Source of the DNA: Streptococcus acidominimus
GTDB taxonomy: Bacteria; Bacillota; Bacilli; Lactobacillales; Streptococcaceae
Direction of reading: 5' to 3'
Assembly (NCBI RefSeq): GCF_001921825.1
Contig: NZ_MSJL01000015.1
Span: forward strand, 1-46,896
Length of the DNA stretch: 46,896 nt
The notes beneath the pieces were generated by a model. The model saw only the letters and a list, made by a program, of their open reading frames with translations, was not told the origin of the DNA and ran no database searches. The position numbers were made by a program, and so were the translations under genes. Shown piece by piece: positions 1-7,725 of the stretch; positions within the stretch are counted from its first letter, which is position 1; the number at the start of each line of letters is the position of its first letter.

Positions 1-2
1 AT

Positions 3-224
3 GAAAATAGCTTTATTCCAGCTAAGAACTCAAAACATCACAGATTGACGGAAGAGGAAAAGCAACTAAATCGTGAGATGGCAGCGATTCGTATCCAAAT
101 TGAGCATTTCAATGCGAAGTTTAAGACGTTTCAAATCATGAAACAAGACTATCGTGGTCGGAGAAAACGTTTTGAAATACGTGCTGAGTTAATTTGTGGG
201 ATTATTAATTTTGAAACCAAGTAG
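3..224 (+). mobile_element. IS5-family transposase, C-terminal end (cut by window edge)
   Basis: An open frame runs in from the window edge and stops at 222-224. Its 73 residues end in GIINFETK, the same ending as the transposase at 25124-25495. They contain IRIQIEHFNAKFKTF, which aligns with the region of that protein carrying the catalytic Glu of the DDE triad. This copy is clearly diverged from the one at 24653-25510, so it is a different IS5-type element. Whether the element is complete cannot be judged because its left part lies outside the window. Its right end should fall just after the stop, near 239, inside the remains of the gene on the other strand. Confidence 0.75.
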
Positions 225-476
225 TTACCGAACAAGTCTATTGGAATAACGGACATGGAATTGGTCATCCGGAGATTGCTCCAATCGGACATCTTTTGAG
301 GTGGAGTCTAGTCTGATTTCATGAATATCTTGATAGGTTTCTTCTATTAAGTTGGGAGTGGCAATCGCCTTGATGTCTTCAATGCCGCCCATGAAATAGC
401 CGATGCCGCAGAGAATGAGACCGGAAATTAAGGCGATAAAGCCTGTCAATAAGGTAATGGTAACTTTCTTTTTCAT
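225..476 (-). pseudogene. DUF4097-type (putative adhesin/YvlB-like) protein truncated by IS insertion
   Basis: An 83-codon frame begins with a lysine-rich N-terminus and one membrane segment (about residues 6-30, ITLLTGFIALISGLILCGIG). The start of a repetitive beta domain follows (EIRLDSTSKDVRLEQSPDDQFHVRYS). The domain is cut off after YSN; the last residues and stop appear to be supplied by IS-end sequence. Proteins of this type next to a HAAS/DUF1700 gene are normally well over 200 residues, so most of the beta domain is missing. The ATG overlaps the stop of the upstream gene (473-476), a translationally coupled arrangement. I infer loss of function. The family assignment rests on context and the short remaining domain. 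Confidence 0.6.
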
Positions 477-1060
477 GCTGTTTTACCTCGCTTAAGAATC
501 CATTGAAAGAGTTTTTTGACTAGATGGCTTGACCAATAGGCAAAGATTCCAGTCACCACGTAGAGAATGGCTGCACTGCCGATGAGACCGATTCCAGAAC
601 CGAATCCCATGAGGAAGGCTGGAACAGACTGATTGAAAAGGCTAAAGGCTTCCCAGATCAGGTATCCACCTGTCACGATGAGACTTAGCCCAAAGACAAA
701 GGCAAGGAGAATCAGACCCGCGACGCTTGCGATGATGAAAAGGAGTGTCCCAATGAGGCAGAGCAGTATCGGCACAGTGATGGGGAGCGATAGAAGTGCC
801 AGTAGGGCGAGCCAGATGGTCTTGGTCTTGCTTTTTCGCTCGGCAGTGATCTCTTCTTCCATATGACGATCGAGGATATTGTTGATGATGTCACTTGCAG
901 CTTCTTTTGGGGAACCTAATTCTTCAATCAAGGCTGCTTCTCCCTCTGATCCTGCATCATCAAAGTATTCTTCGAAATAATTGACGGCTGCTTGGTATTC
1001 TTTGTGGGGCAGTTTTTTTAGATGTTTCTCCAACTGCTCCATGTATTCAGTTCTTGTCAT
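473..1060 (-). CDS. HAAS/DUF1700-domain membrane protein
   Basis: 195 residues. Residues 1-75 form a soluble acidic helical part (MTRTEYMEQLEKHLKKLP, then EELGSPKEAASDII) typical of the HAAS signalling domain. From about residue 82 to 175 there are four hydrophobic segments, followed by a basic C-terminal tail. In Firmicutes this family is normally encoded between a PadR regulator and a DUF4097 protein, exactly as here, and is thought to take part in envelope-stress sensing; the biochemical role is unknown. The gene overlaps the padR gene by 14 nt upstream and the truncated partner by 4 nt downstream, so all three form one operon. Loss of the downstream partner may leave it without a function. 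Confidence 0.85.
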   Translation of the reverse strand: MTRTEYMEQLEKHLKKLPHKEYQAAVNYFEEYFDDAGSEGEAALIEELGSPKEAASDIINNILDRHMEEEITAERKSKTKTIWLALLALLSLPITVPILLCLIGTLLFIIASVAGLILLAFVFGLSLIVTGGYLIWEAFSLFNQSVPAFLMGFGSGIGLIGSAAILYVVTGIFAYWSSHLVKKLFQWILKRGKTA

Positions 1061-1373
1061 GACGAATGCTCCCTTCTATGATACCGTTAATCGTTGATGT
1101 GTAGATGTCCCAATCTTCCTTGAGTTTAACCAGTTGTTCGTGGCCTAATTGGGTTAAACCATAATATTTTCGAGTACGCCCTTGGTATTCTCGGGAATAG
1201 GTTGCCAAGTAATCATTTTGTTCCATTTTCTTTAAAATGGGATAGAGGGCAGATTCCTTGATATTGGCAATCAGCTTAATGGTCTGACTAATCTCATAAC
1301 CGTAAGAATCGTTGGACTCTAAAATCGCGAGAATGAGAAATTCTGTCAGCACAGCAGGTACGGGAAAGTACAT
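1047..1373 (-). CDS. PadR-family transcriptional regulator
   Basis: 108 residues from an ATG at 1371-1373, chosen because an AAAGGAGG ribosome site lies 6-7 nt upstream; the longer frame to 1433 has no such site. The protein is a PadR winged helix: FLILAILESNDSYGYEISQ, then ESALYPILKKMEQNDYL, and the wing GRTRKYYGLTQLG. PadR proteins of this short class have a single C-terminal dimerisation helix, here KLKEDWDIYTSTINGII. It is the first gene of the HAAS/DUF4097 operon, and by family precedent it represses its own operon. The promoter at 1450-1478 overlaps two direct repeats that could be the operator. Confidence 0.9.
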   Translation of the reverse strand: MYFPVPAVLTEFLILAILESNDSYGYEISQTIKLIANIKESALYPILKKMEQNDYLATYSREYQGRTRKYYGLTQLGHEQLVKLKEDWDIYTSTINGIIEGSIRHDKN

Positions 1374-1418
1374 CTCAAGACCTCCTTTACGTTGATACAC
1401 TATAAAGATAGATAGTAA

Positions 1419-1445
1419 TTTATTATATATCAAATTTTATTATAT
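1419..1445. promoter_or_regulatory. Direct repeat over the padR transcription start (possible operator)
   Basis: The 10-mer TTTATTATAT occurs at 1419-1428 and again at 1436-1445, exactly 17 bp apart, around the expected start of transcription of the padR operon. The position suits an autorepressor site. The sequence is very AT-rich, so chance similarity is possible. Confidence 0.35.
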
Positions 1446-1449
1446 AACA

Positions 1450-1478
1450 AATATACACCCATTAACAAAAAAAGTCAA
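1450..1478 (-). promoter_or_regulatory. Sigma-A promoter of the padR operon
   Basis: On the minus strand TTGACT (1478-1473) and TATATT (1455-1450) are separated by 17 bp. The predicted start is near 1443, giving a leader of about 70 nt before the padR ATG. A run of T follows the -35 box inside the spacer. Confidence 0.7.
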
Positions 1479-1551
1479 TAGATTAGATGAGAATTTGTTC
1501 TGCAAATTTCTATCCATTGGTGGAGTATAGCAAGATGAGTTAAGGAAGTAA

Positions 1552-1883
1552 TATAGTCATTTAGTTTATATTTTTATTACTTCGTTAACTCATCTTGTAT
1601 AATTGAACTTGAGCTACAACTCACTGACAAAAAGATAAATACTCCTAGAAGCCAACGCTTCTTCGTCGTATTTCCTATTTTGTCTAGGAGTTGCTTAACG
1701 CTCTCGTATCTTGAGTTGTACTATTGAGAAAAGTTACACTTTTCTTATCTATCACTTGTCTAGTTATCAACTAGACAACTACCTGCGACTTTTAACGAAA
1801 ACTTCGTTTTCTTCATTTCCCACCTCAAACAGTCTCTCCCCAGACTGTTTGAGCTAGTACTAAAAATAAACTAAACGGCTATA
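1552..1883 (+). repeat. 332-bp miniature inverted-repeat element, copy 1
   Basis: The left end TATAGTCATTTAGTTTA (1552-1568) and right end TAAACTAAACGGCTATA (1867-1883) are inverted repeats matching at 15 of 17 positions. The interior is a chain of hairpins. The main one pairs GAGC, CAACTC and GACAAAA (1611-1632) with TTTTGTC, GAGTTG and GCTC (1678-1703). Smaller hairpins include one around 1749-1781 (CTAGTT/AACTAG) and one around 1827-1853 (CAAACAGTCT/AGACTGTTTG). It encodes no protein. The same 332-bp sequence occurs almost unchanged, inverted, at 15152-15483. TA-ended inverted repeats suggest Tc1/IS630-type mobilisation, as for the pneumococcal RUP element; this is inference. Confidence 0.8.
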
Positions 1884-1930
1884 AAAGTAAACTGAGTGAC
1901 CATATAAAAGATAAACGCAACGGCTATATA
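1867..1930. repeat. Three stacked copies of the miniature-element end
   Basis: The right-end sequence is present three times in tandem: TAAACTAAACGGCTATA at 1867-1883, TAAACTGAGTGACCATATA at 1888-1906 and TAAACGCAACGGCTATATA at 1912-1930. The outer two are diverged. Repeated insertion of such elements into the TA of an older copy followed by loss of the interiors would leave this pattern. Confidence 0.55.
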
Positions 1931-1932
1931 GG

Positions 1933-1980
1933 TCAAAGAAAAGGACTTAGTCCTGTCCAATACAGGTTAAGTCCTTTAAA
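1933..1980 (-). terminator. Rho-independent terminator of recD2
   Basis: AAAGGACTTA (1940-1949) pairs with TAAGTCCTTT (1968-1977) and an inner CTGT/ACAG extends the stem. On the minus strand it is followed by TTTTCTTT. It lies about 60 nt after the recD2 stop. Confidence 0.75.
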
Positions 1981-2038
1981 ATAATTGTTCATGTTTTAGA
2001 GAGTGCTACAAATGACAGGGAAGTCCCCAGCTTGTTGG

Positions 2039-4411
2039 CTATTGCTTGGCAAAAAATGCTTGAATATCTGATTCCGTGATGCCGATCATGGGGTCAATCG
2101 TTCGGATATTTTCTTCGGTGAGAATGTAGGAAGGGGCGGTGCTTTCATCAGAAGCTAGATTTGGAGTAGCCTCTGCATCTAGCTCCAATTGGGTCTGCCC
2201 TGTATCAAAGCGTTCTTTGAGGTAGGTCTTGCGGCTGGTACCTGCATTTTTCACAGCATAGTCAAAGGCGCTGTGTTCTCCTAGGAGAATGAGCTTGCTC
2301 TTTGAACGGGTAATGGCTGTATAGAGCAGGTTTCGTTGGAGCATGCGGTGGCTGGTTCGGGTAATCGGTAGAATCACCACCTGAAACTCGCTCCCCTGTG
2401 ATTTGTGAATCGACATGGCATAGGCAAGCGTAATCTTGTACCACTCGTTGCGCGGGTAGACGACCTCGCTACCATCAAAGTTAATCGTGATTTCATCCTG
2501 CTTAGAATCGGTATATTTGGCAGGTAGGAGATCGGTAATATAGCCCAGATCGCCGTTAAAGACATTGGCTTCGGTATCGTTGACCAAGTGAATGACGCGG
2601 TCGCCTTGGCGGAAATGGGTCTCGTTTTGGAGAAATTCCAACTGTCCTTCACCAAGAGGATTGAGGAGGGCTTGGGTAGTGATATTCAGCTGGTCAATCC
2701 CTGCCTGTCCCCGATACATGGGGGCAAGGATCTGGACTTCCTGTGCCTTGATTCCCGACTGAACCGCTGCGCTGACAATCCGCTCAACGAGCGCAGGAAT
2801 TTGCTCGTTTCGGGCTTCAAAATAGGAGCGGTCTGCTTTTTTCTCTCGAAAGTCGCTCGGCAATTGGCCTTGGCGGATATGATTTGCCAGAGTGACAATC
2901 GTTGAGTCATCAGATTGGCGGAAAATTTTTTCCAAGGTGATGCTGGGAATGGCAGGTATTTTCAATAGGTCTGAGAGGACTTGACCGGGACTGACGGAGG
3001 GGAGTTGCTCGGCGTCGCCCACAATTAAGACCTGGGTTGTTGATGAGATGTGCTGGAAGAGCTGGTTAGCTAGCCAAGTATCCACCATGGAAAATTCATC
3101 AATGATGATAAATTCGGCATCCAGATACTCATCACGGTAACTTTCTTCCTGCCCCTCGGTTAAGCCCAGATGTCGGTGAATGGTCGCACTCGGCAATCCC
3201 GTTAATTCATTCATCCGTCTTGCGGCTCGTCCTGTTGGTGCAGCTAGTAAAATGGGGCAATCACCCGAAGTCTTGGTTAGGTTTATGCCGTGAAGCATGG
3301 CATAGATGGAAATAATACCATTGATAACCGTGGTTTTACCGGTTCCTGGTCCGCCTGTCAGAATGAAGAGGGGATTGTTGAGGGCTTGGTGGATAGCCTG
3401 TTTTTGAATGGGGTCATACTGGAAGCCGGACAGTTCCTCTACCTCTTCAATTGCCGCGTCAATCTTTTCAGAAGAAAAGCTAGAAACCTCTTGTTTCTCT
3501 AATAAGCGCTTCATTTGCTGATGGATACCATACTCTGCAAAAAAGAGGGAATTATCAAAAATCTTGGTATCGATCTGTTGGACTTTCCCCTCCTGAATCA
3601 GTCCCGTTAACTCTTGCGCAACAAGAGCAGGATCAAGTTCAATCTTACGAGCTGTTTCAAGAACCTCTAGGGTATGCTCTAGTAAATCGCGGGCTTCGAC
3701 ATAGGTATCACCTGTCTCCATGGACTGGTGGATCAGACTGTATAGCATTGCCGCCCGAAAACGTTGGGGGGAATCGCTCGCAATTCCTAAATTTTCTGCC
3801 AACTTATCGGCAATGATAAAACCGAGCCCTTGAATATCCTCCACCAGTTGATAGGGATTTTCCGCGATGATATCCAATGTTTTTTCCTTGTATTTTTCTT
3901 GAATTTGGAAGGCTAGTTTGTTTGGAATCCCATACTCAGCGAGCTTTGCAAGGGTGACTTCTGTACCGTAGTTGAAGCGTAGCTTTTCGATAAAGGCCTG
4001 TCGATGTTTCGCAGAAAGTCCTGTAATTTGGGTCAATTTTTCGGGTTCGGCAAGGATGTGGTCAATGGTATTTTCACCGTAGAGCTCAACGATTTTTTCA
4101 GCCGTTTTCCGACCGATCCCCTTAAATTGATCGCTGGAAAAGTATTTGACCAAGCCAGCAGAAGTTGGCTTGCTCCGTTCATAGCGCGTGATTTGTAGCT
4201 GTTGCCCATATTTGGGGTGGGTGACCAAGTGACCGTAAAATTGATAGTCCTCTCCCTCAATGACATCTGCAATCGTTCCTGTCACGATGATTTCGTAGTC
4301 ATCATAGTCGCTATTGGTCTCATCAATTTCAAGAAGCAGAATCTTGTAAAAATTGGAGGGATTCTCAAAGATAACCCGATCGATGGTTCCTGTAAAATAA
4401 ATTTCACTCAT
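2039..4411 (-). CDS. recD2: ATP-dependent RecD2-type DNA helicase (SF1B)
   Basis: 790 residues from the ATG at 4409-4411, preceded by AGGA about 6 nt upstream; the frame can be extended to a TTG at 4438 but without a ribosome site. The N-terminal part (to about residue 330) has the OB-like and helix-hairpin-helix segments of RecD2 (FKGIGRKTAEKIVELYG). It is followed by the helicase core with Walker A GGPGTGKTT near residues 353-361, a Walker B/DEFSMVD motif near 435, and C-terminal motifs ending in AYAMSIHKSQGSEF and YTAITRSK. RecD2 acts as a 5'-3' helicase outside RecBCD in bacteria such as Bacillus and Deinococcus, in DNA repair and replication fork maintenance. It is transcribed alone, with its own terminator at 1933-1980. 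Confidence 0.95.
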   Translation of the reverse strand: MSEIYFTGTIDRVIFENPSNFYKILLLEIDETNSDYDDYEIIVTGTIADVIEGEDYQFYGHLVTHPKYGQQLQITRYERSKPTSAGLVKYFSSDQFKGIGRKTAEKIVELYGENTIDHILAEPEKLTQITGLSAKHRQAFIEKLRFNYGTEVTLAKLAEYGIPNKLAFQIQEKYKEKTLDIIAENPYQLVEDIQGLGFIIADKLAENLGIASDSPQRFRAAMLYSLIHQSMETGDTYVEARDLLEHTLEVLETARKIELDPALVAQELTGLIQEGKVQQIDTKIFDNSLFFAEYGIHQQMKRLLEKQEVSSFSSEKIDAAIEEVEELSGFQYDPIQKQAIHQALNNPLFILTGGPGTGKTTVINGIISIYAMLHGINLTKTSGDCPILLAAPTGRAARRMNELTGLPSATIHRHLGLTEGQEESYRDEYLDAEFIIIDEFSMVDTWLANQLFQHISSTTQVLIVGDAEQLPSVSPGQVLSDLLKIPAIPSITLEKIFRQSDDSTIVTLANHIRQGQLPSDFREKKADRSYFEARNEQIPALVERIVSAAVQSGIKAQEVQILAPMYRGQAGIDQLNITTQALLNPLGEGQLEFLQNETHFRQGDRVIHLVNDTEANVFNGDLGYITDLLPAKYTDSKQDEITINFDGSEVVYPRNEWYKITLAYAMSIHKSQGSEFQVVILPITRTSHRMLQRNLLYTAITRSKSKLILLGEHSAFDYAVKNAGTSRKTYLKERFDTGQTQLELDAEATPNLASDESTAPSYILTEENIRTIDPMIGITESDIQAFFAKQ

Positions 4412-4430
4412 ATCAGTTCCTAATTCTATA

Positions 4431-4617
4431 ATACTCAATAAAAATCAAAAGTAAACAAGGAAGCTAGCCACAGGCTGTACTGGCGTACGGCAAGGCGATG
4501 CTGACATAATCTGATACTCGTCAAAAATCAAACTCTGACGTTGTTAACTCACCTTGCTGAACTTCAGTTCTACCTGCGGTTTCATTGCCTAGTCAGATTT
4601 TGATTTTTATAGAGTAT
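4431..4617. repeat. BOX-like repeat element
   Basis: The element begins ATACTCAATAAAAATCAAA (4431) and ends with the inverted counterpart TTTGATTTTTATAGAGTAT (4617). At 4485-4506 it contains TACGGCAAGGCGATGCTGAC, which differs only slightly from the core of the pneumococcal BOX element used in BOX-PCR typing. The phrase AAGGAAGCTAGCC is also shared with BOX. It lies between recD2 and lepB, both on the minus strand. A second internal ATACTC/AAAATCAAA near 4513 suggests two fused units. Confidence 0.7.
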
Positions 4618-4651
4618 GAATTTGATTTTTGAAGAGTATAAGCCATTGAAA

Positions 4652-4715
4652 AATCACAAGCTACTGGTTCTCCAGTTGCTCATCTATCTGGATATGCGCT
4701 CGGTAGCCTGTGATT
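4652..4715 (-). terminator. Branched hairpin downstream of lepB (probable terminator)
   Basis: AATCACA-GCTAC (4652-4664) pairs with GTAGC-TGTGATT (4703-4715); inside is CTGG-AGAA-CCAG on the minus strand. Read from lepB, the stem is followed by TTTTTC. A second perfect hairpin, ACTCAATT/AATTGAGT (4733-4754), lies just before it. Either could terminate the rnhC-lepB transcript. Confidence 0.4.
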
Positions 4716-4837
4716 GGTCTGTTGTCTATGAAACTCAATTTCTTCCAATTGAGTTGGAAAAAGCTGGATAGATTCGCGAAACTCGCTTCCTTGAAACCGC
4801 AGAACAAAAGTTCAATAAGGTCAGCTGTTGTTAAGGA

Positions 4838-5431
4838 TTAAAAACCTTGGATACGATTAAAAGGATAGACACGAGAGATAATCTTCCCCTTGATTGACGA
4901 TTTTCTAAAGGTTCCGACTTTGCGGCTATCTAATGAGACAAGCCGGTCATCTCCTAGGAGATAGTATTGCCCTTCAGGGATTTCAACGGTAAAAGTAGGG
5001 CTTCCTTGTGCATCTAGTGTGAAAGCAGATGCACTTTGGGCAATTCCTTGGAAAGCGGAATTGTAGGCATAGGTCGCTTGGAGTTTGTCTTGAGCAAACG
5101 CTGCCTTGTATTCCTCAAGGTATTCTTCCTTAACTTCTTGGCCGTTGATGTAGAGAGTGTCGTTTTCATAGTGAAGCGTATCACCGGGCATTCCAACGAG
5201 ACGTTTCACGATTTGTTTCTCTTTTCCGTTTTCATCTGTCTCGGCTGCGACCACGATGTCAAAGCGGTCGACACTTCCGAGTTTTAGCATGACTAGCATA
5301 TCCTTGTCATGCAGGGTTGGATCCATGGAATGTCCTTCAACGCTTACCAAACTCCAGACGAAGATTCTGGAAAGGAGAATCACGGTGACAAAAAGGGAGA
5401 AGAGCCCCCACTCTTTTAAAAAATGTTTCAT
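4838..5431 (-). CDS. lepB: Signal peptidase I
   Basis: 197 residues starting at the ATG 5429-5431 (GAGG about 8 nt upstream), 10 nt after the rnhC stop. One membrane anchor spans about residues 9-29. The type I peptidase boxes follow: SVEGHSMDPTL with nucleophile Ser35, QIVKRLVGMPGD with general-base Lys76, and GDDRLVSLDSRKVG near residue 165. It cleaves Sec signal peptides on the outer membrane face. The gene is co-transcribed with rnhC, an arrangement I recall from other streptococci. The longer frame up to 5536 lies inside rnhC and is not the real start. Confidence 0.95.
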   Translation of the reverse strand: MKHFLKEWGLFSLFVTVILLSRIFVWSLVSVEGHSMDPTLHDKDMLVMLKLGSVDRFDIVVAAETDENGKEKQIVKRLVGMPGDTLHYENDTLYINGQEVKEEYLEEYKAAFAQDKLQATYAYNSAFQGIAQSASAFTLDAQGSPTFTVEIPEGQYYLLGDDRLVSLDSRKVGTFRKSSIKGKIISRVYPFNRIQGF

Positions 5432-5441
5432 TGATAAAACC

Positions 5442-6341
5442 TCATTTACGATAGGATAAAAGTGCTTGAGCCTTTTGGGTATTGGCAAAATGGAGTTTTG
5501 CTGTCTTTTCGAGTCCAGCCATGCCATACTGGGCAAGGATATCGCGAGCGATCTGTTCAGATTGCTTTCCAGCCCCTGACGGTAGATGGTGTCCGATTTC
5601 CTGACTTAGTTGGGTTAGATTTTCTAAAAACATGGCTCGTGCAATAATGGAGGATACAGCAACAGCTAAGTATTTTCCCTCAGCCTTTTCTTCTAGAGTG
5701 ACAGGATTAGGAAAGCGATTAGCTTCCTGCGCCAAATAGCGATTGTAGTTTTTGCTGCTAGTAAAAGCATCAATGACAATCTGTTGAGGTGTGACACCCT
5801 TTTGCAGGAGCAGGAAAATGGCTTGATTATGAAGAGCGACCTTGACCGATACCGCATTGTAGCCACGGGCGATAACCTCATTGTATTTTTGAGGGGCAAG
5901 TAGTAGCGCTTGATGGGGGATCTTCTCTTTTAGCAAGGGCGCAATTTGTTTGATTTTTTGATCGGTCAATCGCTTGGAGTCGTCGACGCCCAGTGATGTG
6001 AGAAAGGCGTGATCATTAGGGGTGATGTAGCTAGCAACGACAGCGAGCCCGCCAAAATAGGAACCATTGCCCACTTCATCTGTTCCAATCATGGGAAGGT
6101 GTTGAGAGAGTTTTTTTTGCGGGCTTGGTTTTTCTGCCTGATAGCCCCATTTTTGAGCATGCTCTTGCGCCTTTCCTCCCTGAAACATCACCTTTCCTGA
6201 TTGGTAGAGAGTGATACTGACATTCTCTACCTTAAAAAAGGCTTCTACATAAGGATTGTTACTGGGTAGCTGGTAGGTAGCATAGTCTGCCTTTAGCTGC
6301 TCCTTTTGTTTGTTATCAATTATTATCACAAGATTGTTCAT
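5442..6341 (-). CDS. rnhC: Ribonuclease HIII
   Basis: 299 residues. The N-terminal 80 residues form the TBP-like substrate-binding domain of RNase HIII. The catalytic domain starts at [15 protein letters not shown] with acidic residues Asp88 and Glu89, and continues with [10 protein letters not shown] and VIDAF. It degrades the RNA strand of RNA-DNA hybrids. There is no ribosome-binding site before the ATG (6339-6341). Instead an extended -10 box TGATATAAT ends only 6 nt upstream, so translation may start on a leaderless mRNA. It is followed closely by lepB. Confidence 0.93.
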   Translation of the reverse strand: MNNLVIIIDNKQKEQLKADYATYQLPSNNPYVEAFFKVENVSITLYQSGKVMFQGGKAQEHAQKWGYQAEKPSPQKKLSQHLPMIGTDEVGNGSYFGGLAVVASYITPNDHAFLTSLGVDDSKRLTDQKIKQIAPLLKEKIPHQALLLAPQKYNEVIARGYNAVSVKVALHNQAIFLLLQKGVTPQQIVIDAFTSSKNYNRYLAQEANRFPNPVTLEEKAEGKYLAVAVSSIIARAMFLENLTQLSQEIGHHLPSGAGKQSEQIARDILAQYGMAGLEKTAKLHFANTQKAQALLSYRK

Positions 6342-6347
6342 TTTTTT

Positions 6348-6356
6348 ATTATATCA
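6348..6356 (-). promoter_or_regulatory. Extended -10 promoter of rnhC-lepB (leaderless candidate)
   Basis: On the minus strand TGATATAAT is followed by six A and then the rnhC ATG. Transcription would start at or within a base or two of the ATG. No good -35 box is visible, which an extended -10 can compensate for. Confidence 0.55.
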
Positions 6357-6390
6357 CAAAGGTCTAAAAGTATGAAAGCAGGAGACCGGA

Positions 6391-6427
6391 TAGAAAAACA
6401 AACATCCTGAACAATTCAGGATGTTTG
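6391..6427 (-). terminator. Terminator of the fnr-rluA operon
   Basis: AAACATCCTGAA (6400-6411) pairs with TTCAGGATGTTT (6415-6426) with a 3-nt loop. On the minus strand the stem is followed by GTTTTTCT. It lies about 430 nt beyond the pseudouridine synthase stop, and no gene lies between. Confidence 0.65.
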
Positions 6428-6436
6428 AGGAGATTT

Positions 6437-6463
6437 ATGAAAAAGAAAAGTTTTTGGGGATGA
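6437..6463 (+). other. Eight-codon open frame with a ribosome site (uncertain)
   Basis: GAGGAG at 6427-6432 stands 4 nt before an ATG that encodes MKKKSFWG and stops at 6461-6463. A peptide this short could be a chance frame; no regulator, transporter or promoter that would mark it as a signalling peptide is adjacent. Listed only because the ribosome site is strong. Confidence 0.15.
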
Positions 6464-6539
6464 ATAAAGTATAGCGCTCAAACCTTAATCTTTTCTTAAA
6501 GCGTGTAAAGGTAGATGAAAGGAAGAGAAAAATCAACGG

Positions 6540-6678
6540 ATACTCGTCAAAAATTAAAATCTGACGTCGCTCACTTATTTTGCTGACCGTTAGTTGTATC
6601 TCGTGTCAAGTGTGGCTCCCTTTGGGACATAACTGTTTCAGCTTTAGCCAGTTCCAGATGTTGATGTTTATAGAGTAT
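6540..6678. repeat. BOX-like repeat remnant
   Basis: It begins ATACTCGTCAAAAATTAAAATCTGACGT, in two blocks matching the internal half of the element at 4513, and ends GTTTATAGAGTAT at 6678. The interior carries CCCTTTGGGACATAACTG, a module also seen in the large hairpin arrays. The rest of the gap to 6851 (6679-6851) shows no gene or clear signal. Confidence 0.5.
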
Positions 6679-6851
6679 GAAGTGTGGTGGTGCAGGGTAT
6701 CAGCACTTGGCAGGTGTTGATGATAGAAGCTATTTTGTTCTATCTCGTGATTTCATTCTACAAACATTCCTCTCCATTTTTAAAGTTAGGTCGTGTCTTA
6801 GAGGGCAAGTTAGTCTGCTTCACCTGTTATTGAGGAGTTCTGTACATCCTC

Positions 6852-7721
6852 TTATTTTATGTTGTCCACTCCTTTTTCAAAACTAGGGGATTCTGCCTTA
6901 ACAGAGATGGTCTCAAGTGTGAAAGGGTGGGTAAAGGTGAGTTTGTGGGCATGAAGCATGAGCCTGCTGGCAGGAATCTTGCCATAAAGGGGATCGCCGA
7001 TGATGGCATGGCCGTGATGAGCAAGATGAACTCGAATCTGATGTGTGCGCCCTGTCTCTAGCTGGCATTTGACCAGACTTGTCCTAGTCAGTCCTTTGAG
7101 ACAGGTCATTTGTGTGATGGCTACTTGTCCCTTTCGTGGATCGACCACTCGCTTGCGTCTATCATGGCGGTGACGACCGATCTTGTCCGTGATGGTTCGT
7201 GTTTTTTCTGGGACGAGCCCTTGGCAGAGGGCAAGGTATTCACGGAAGATCACCTTGTTTTCCAACAGGCGGTTTAAAATCGGTAGGATAAAAGGGTTTT
7301 TAGCAAATAAAATAGCTCCACTTGTTTCTTTATCTAGGCGGTGAACGACATAGCAGGTCTGCTGGACATAGGCTGACACGTGATTGAGCAAGGCGATTTC
7401 AGTCGGCTCATTGCCGTGGGTTTTCAGCCCCTCGGGCTTATTGACGACAATCAGGTGCTCATCTTCATATAGGACGTTGACCAAGTCGCTCCTCCCCCAA
7501 GGGATGGTTTTTTCAGGATAATCTTCCTCATCAAAGATGAGTTCCAATTGATTGCCTGCTTGAATCGGGCTTTGCCAGTTGATGACCTGCCCGTTCACAC
7601 GGACGTGTTTTTTGGTGCGGAGGAAGTGCCGAATCTTTCGAGGAATCAAAAAGTAATCTTCTAATACTTCCTTGACGGTCATAGCGGGAAATTGATCAGG
7701 AATTGTAATGGTATATTTCAT
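6852..7721 (-). CDS. RluA-family pseudouridine synthase
   Basis: 289 residues. An S4-like N-terminal region (about 13-70, with IRHFLRTKKHVRVNGQ) precedes the RluA catalytic domain with the signature VVHRLDKETSGAILFAKN, whose Asp130 is the catalytic residue. GRTHQIRVHLAHHGHAIIGDPLYG follows near residue 225. It converts uridine to pseudouridine in rRNA or tRNA; the exact target cannot be told from sequence. The ATG lies 4 nt after the stop of the upstream reductase gene and has no clear ribosome site, so translation is probably coupled. Confidence 0.9.
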   Translation of the reverse strand: MKYTITIPDQFPAMTVKEVLEDYFLIPRKIRHFLRTKKHVRVNGQVINWQSPIQAGNQLELIFDEEDYPEKTIPWGRSDLVNVLYEDEHLIVVNKPEGLKTHGNEPTEIALLNHVSAYVQQTCYVVHRLDKETSGAILFAKNPFILPILNRLLENKVIFREYLALCQGLVPEKTRTITDKIGRHRHDRRKRVVDPRKGQVAITQMTCLKGLTRTSLVKCQLETGRTHQIRVHLAHHGHAIIGDPLYGKIPASRLMLHAHKLTFTHPFTLETISVKAESPSFEKGVDNIK

Positions 7722-7725
7722 AGAC

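Noticed and set aside
4412-4438. Longer recD2 start (TTG at 4438)
   Set aside because: The ATG at 4409-4411 has AGGA at good spacing and gives the expected N-terminus; the extension has neither.
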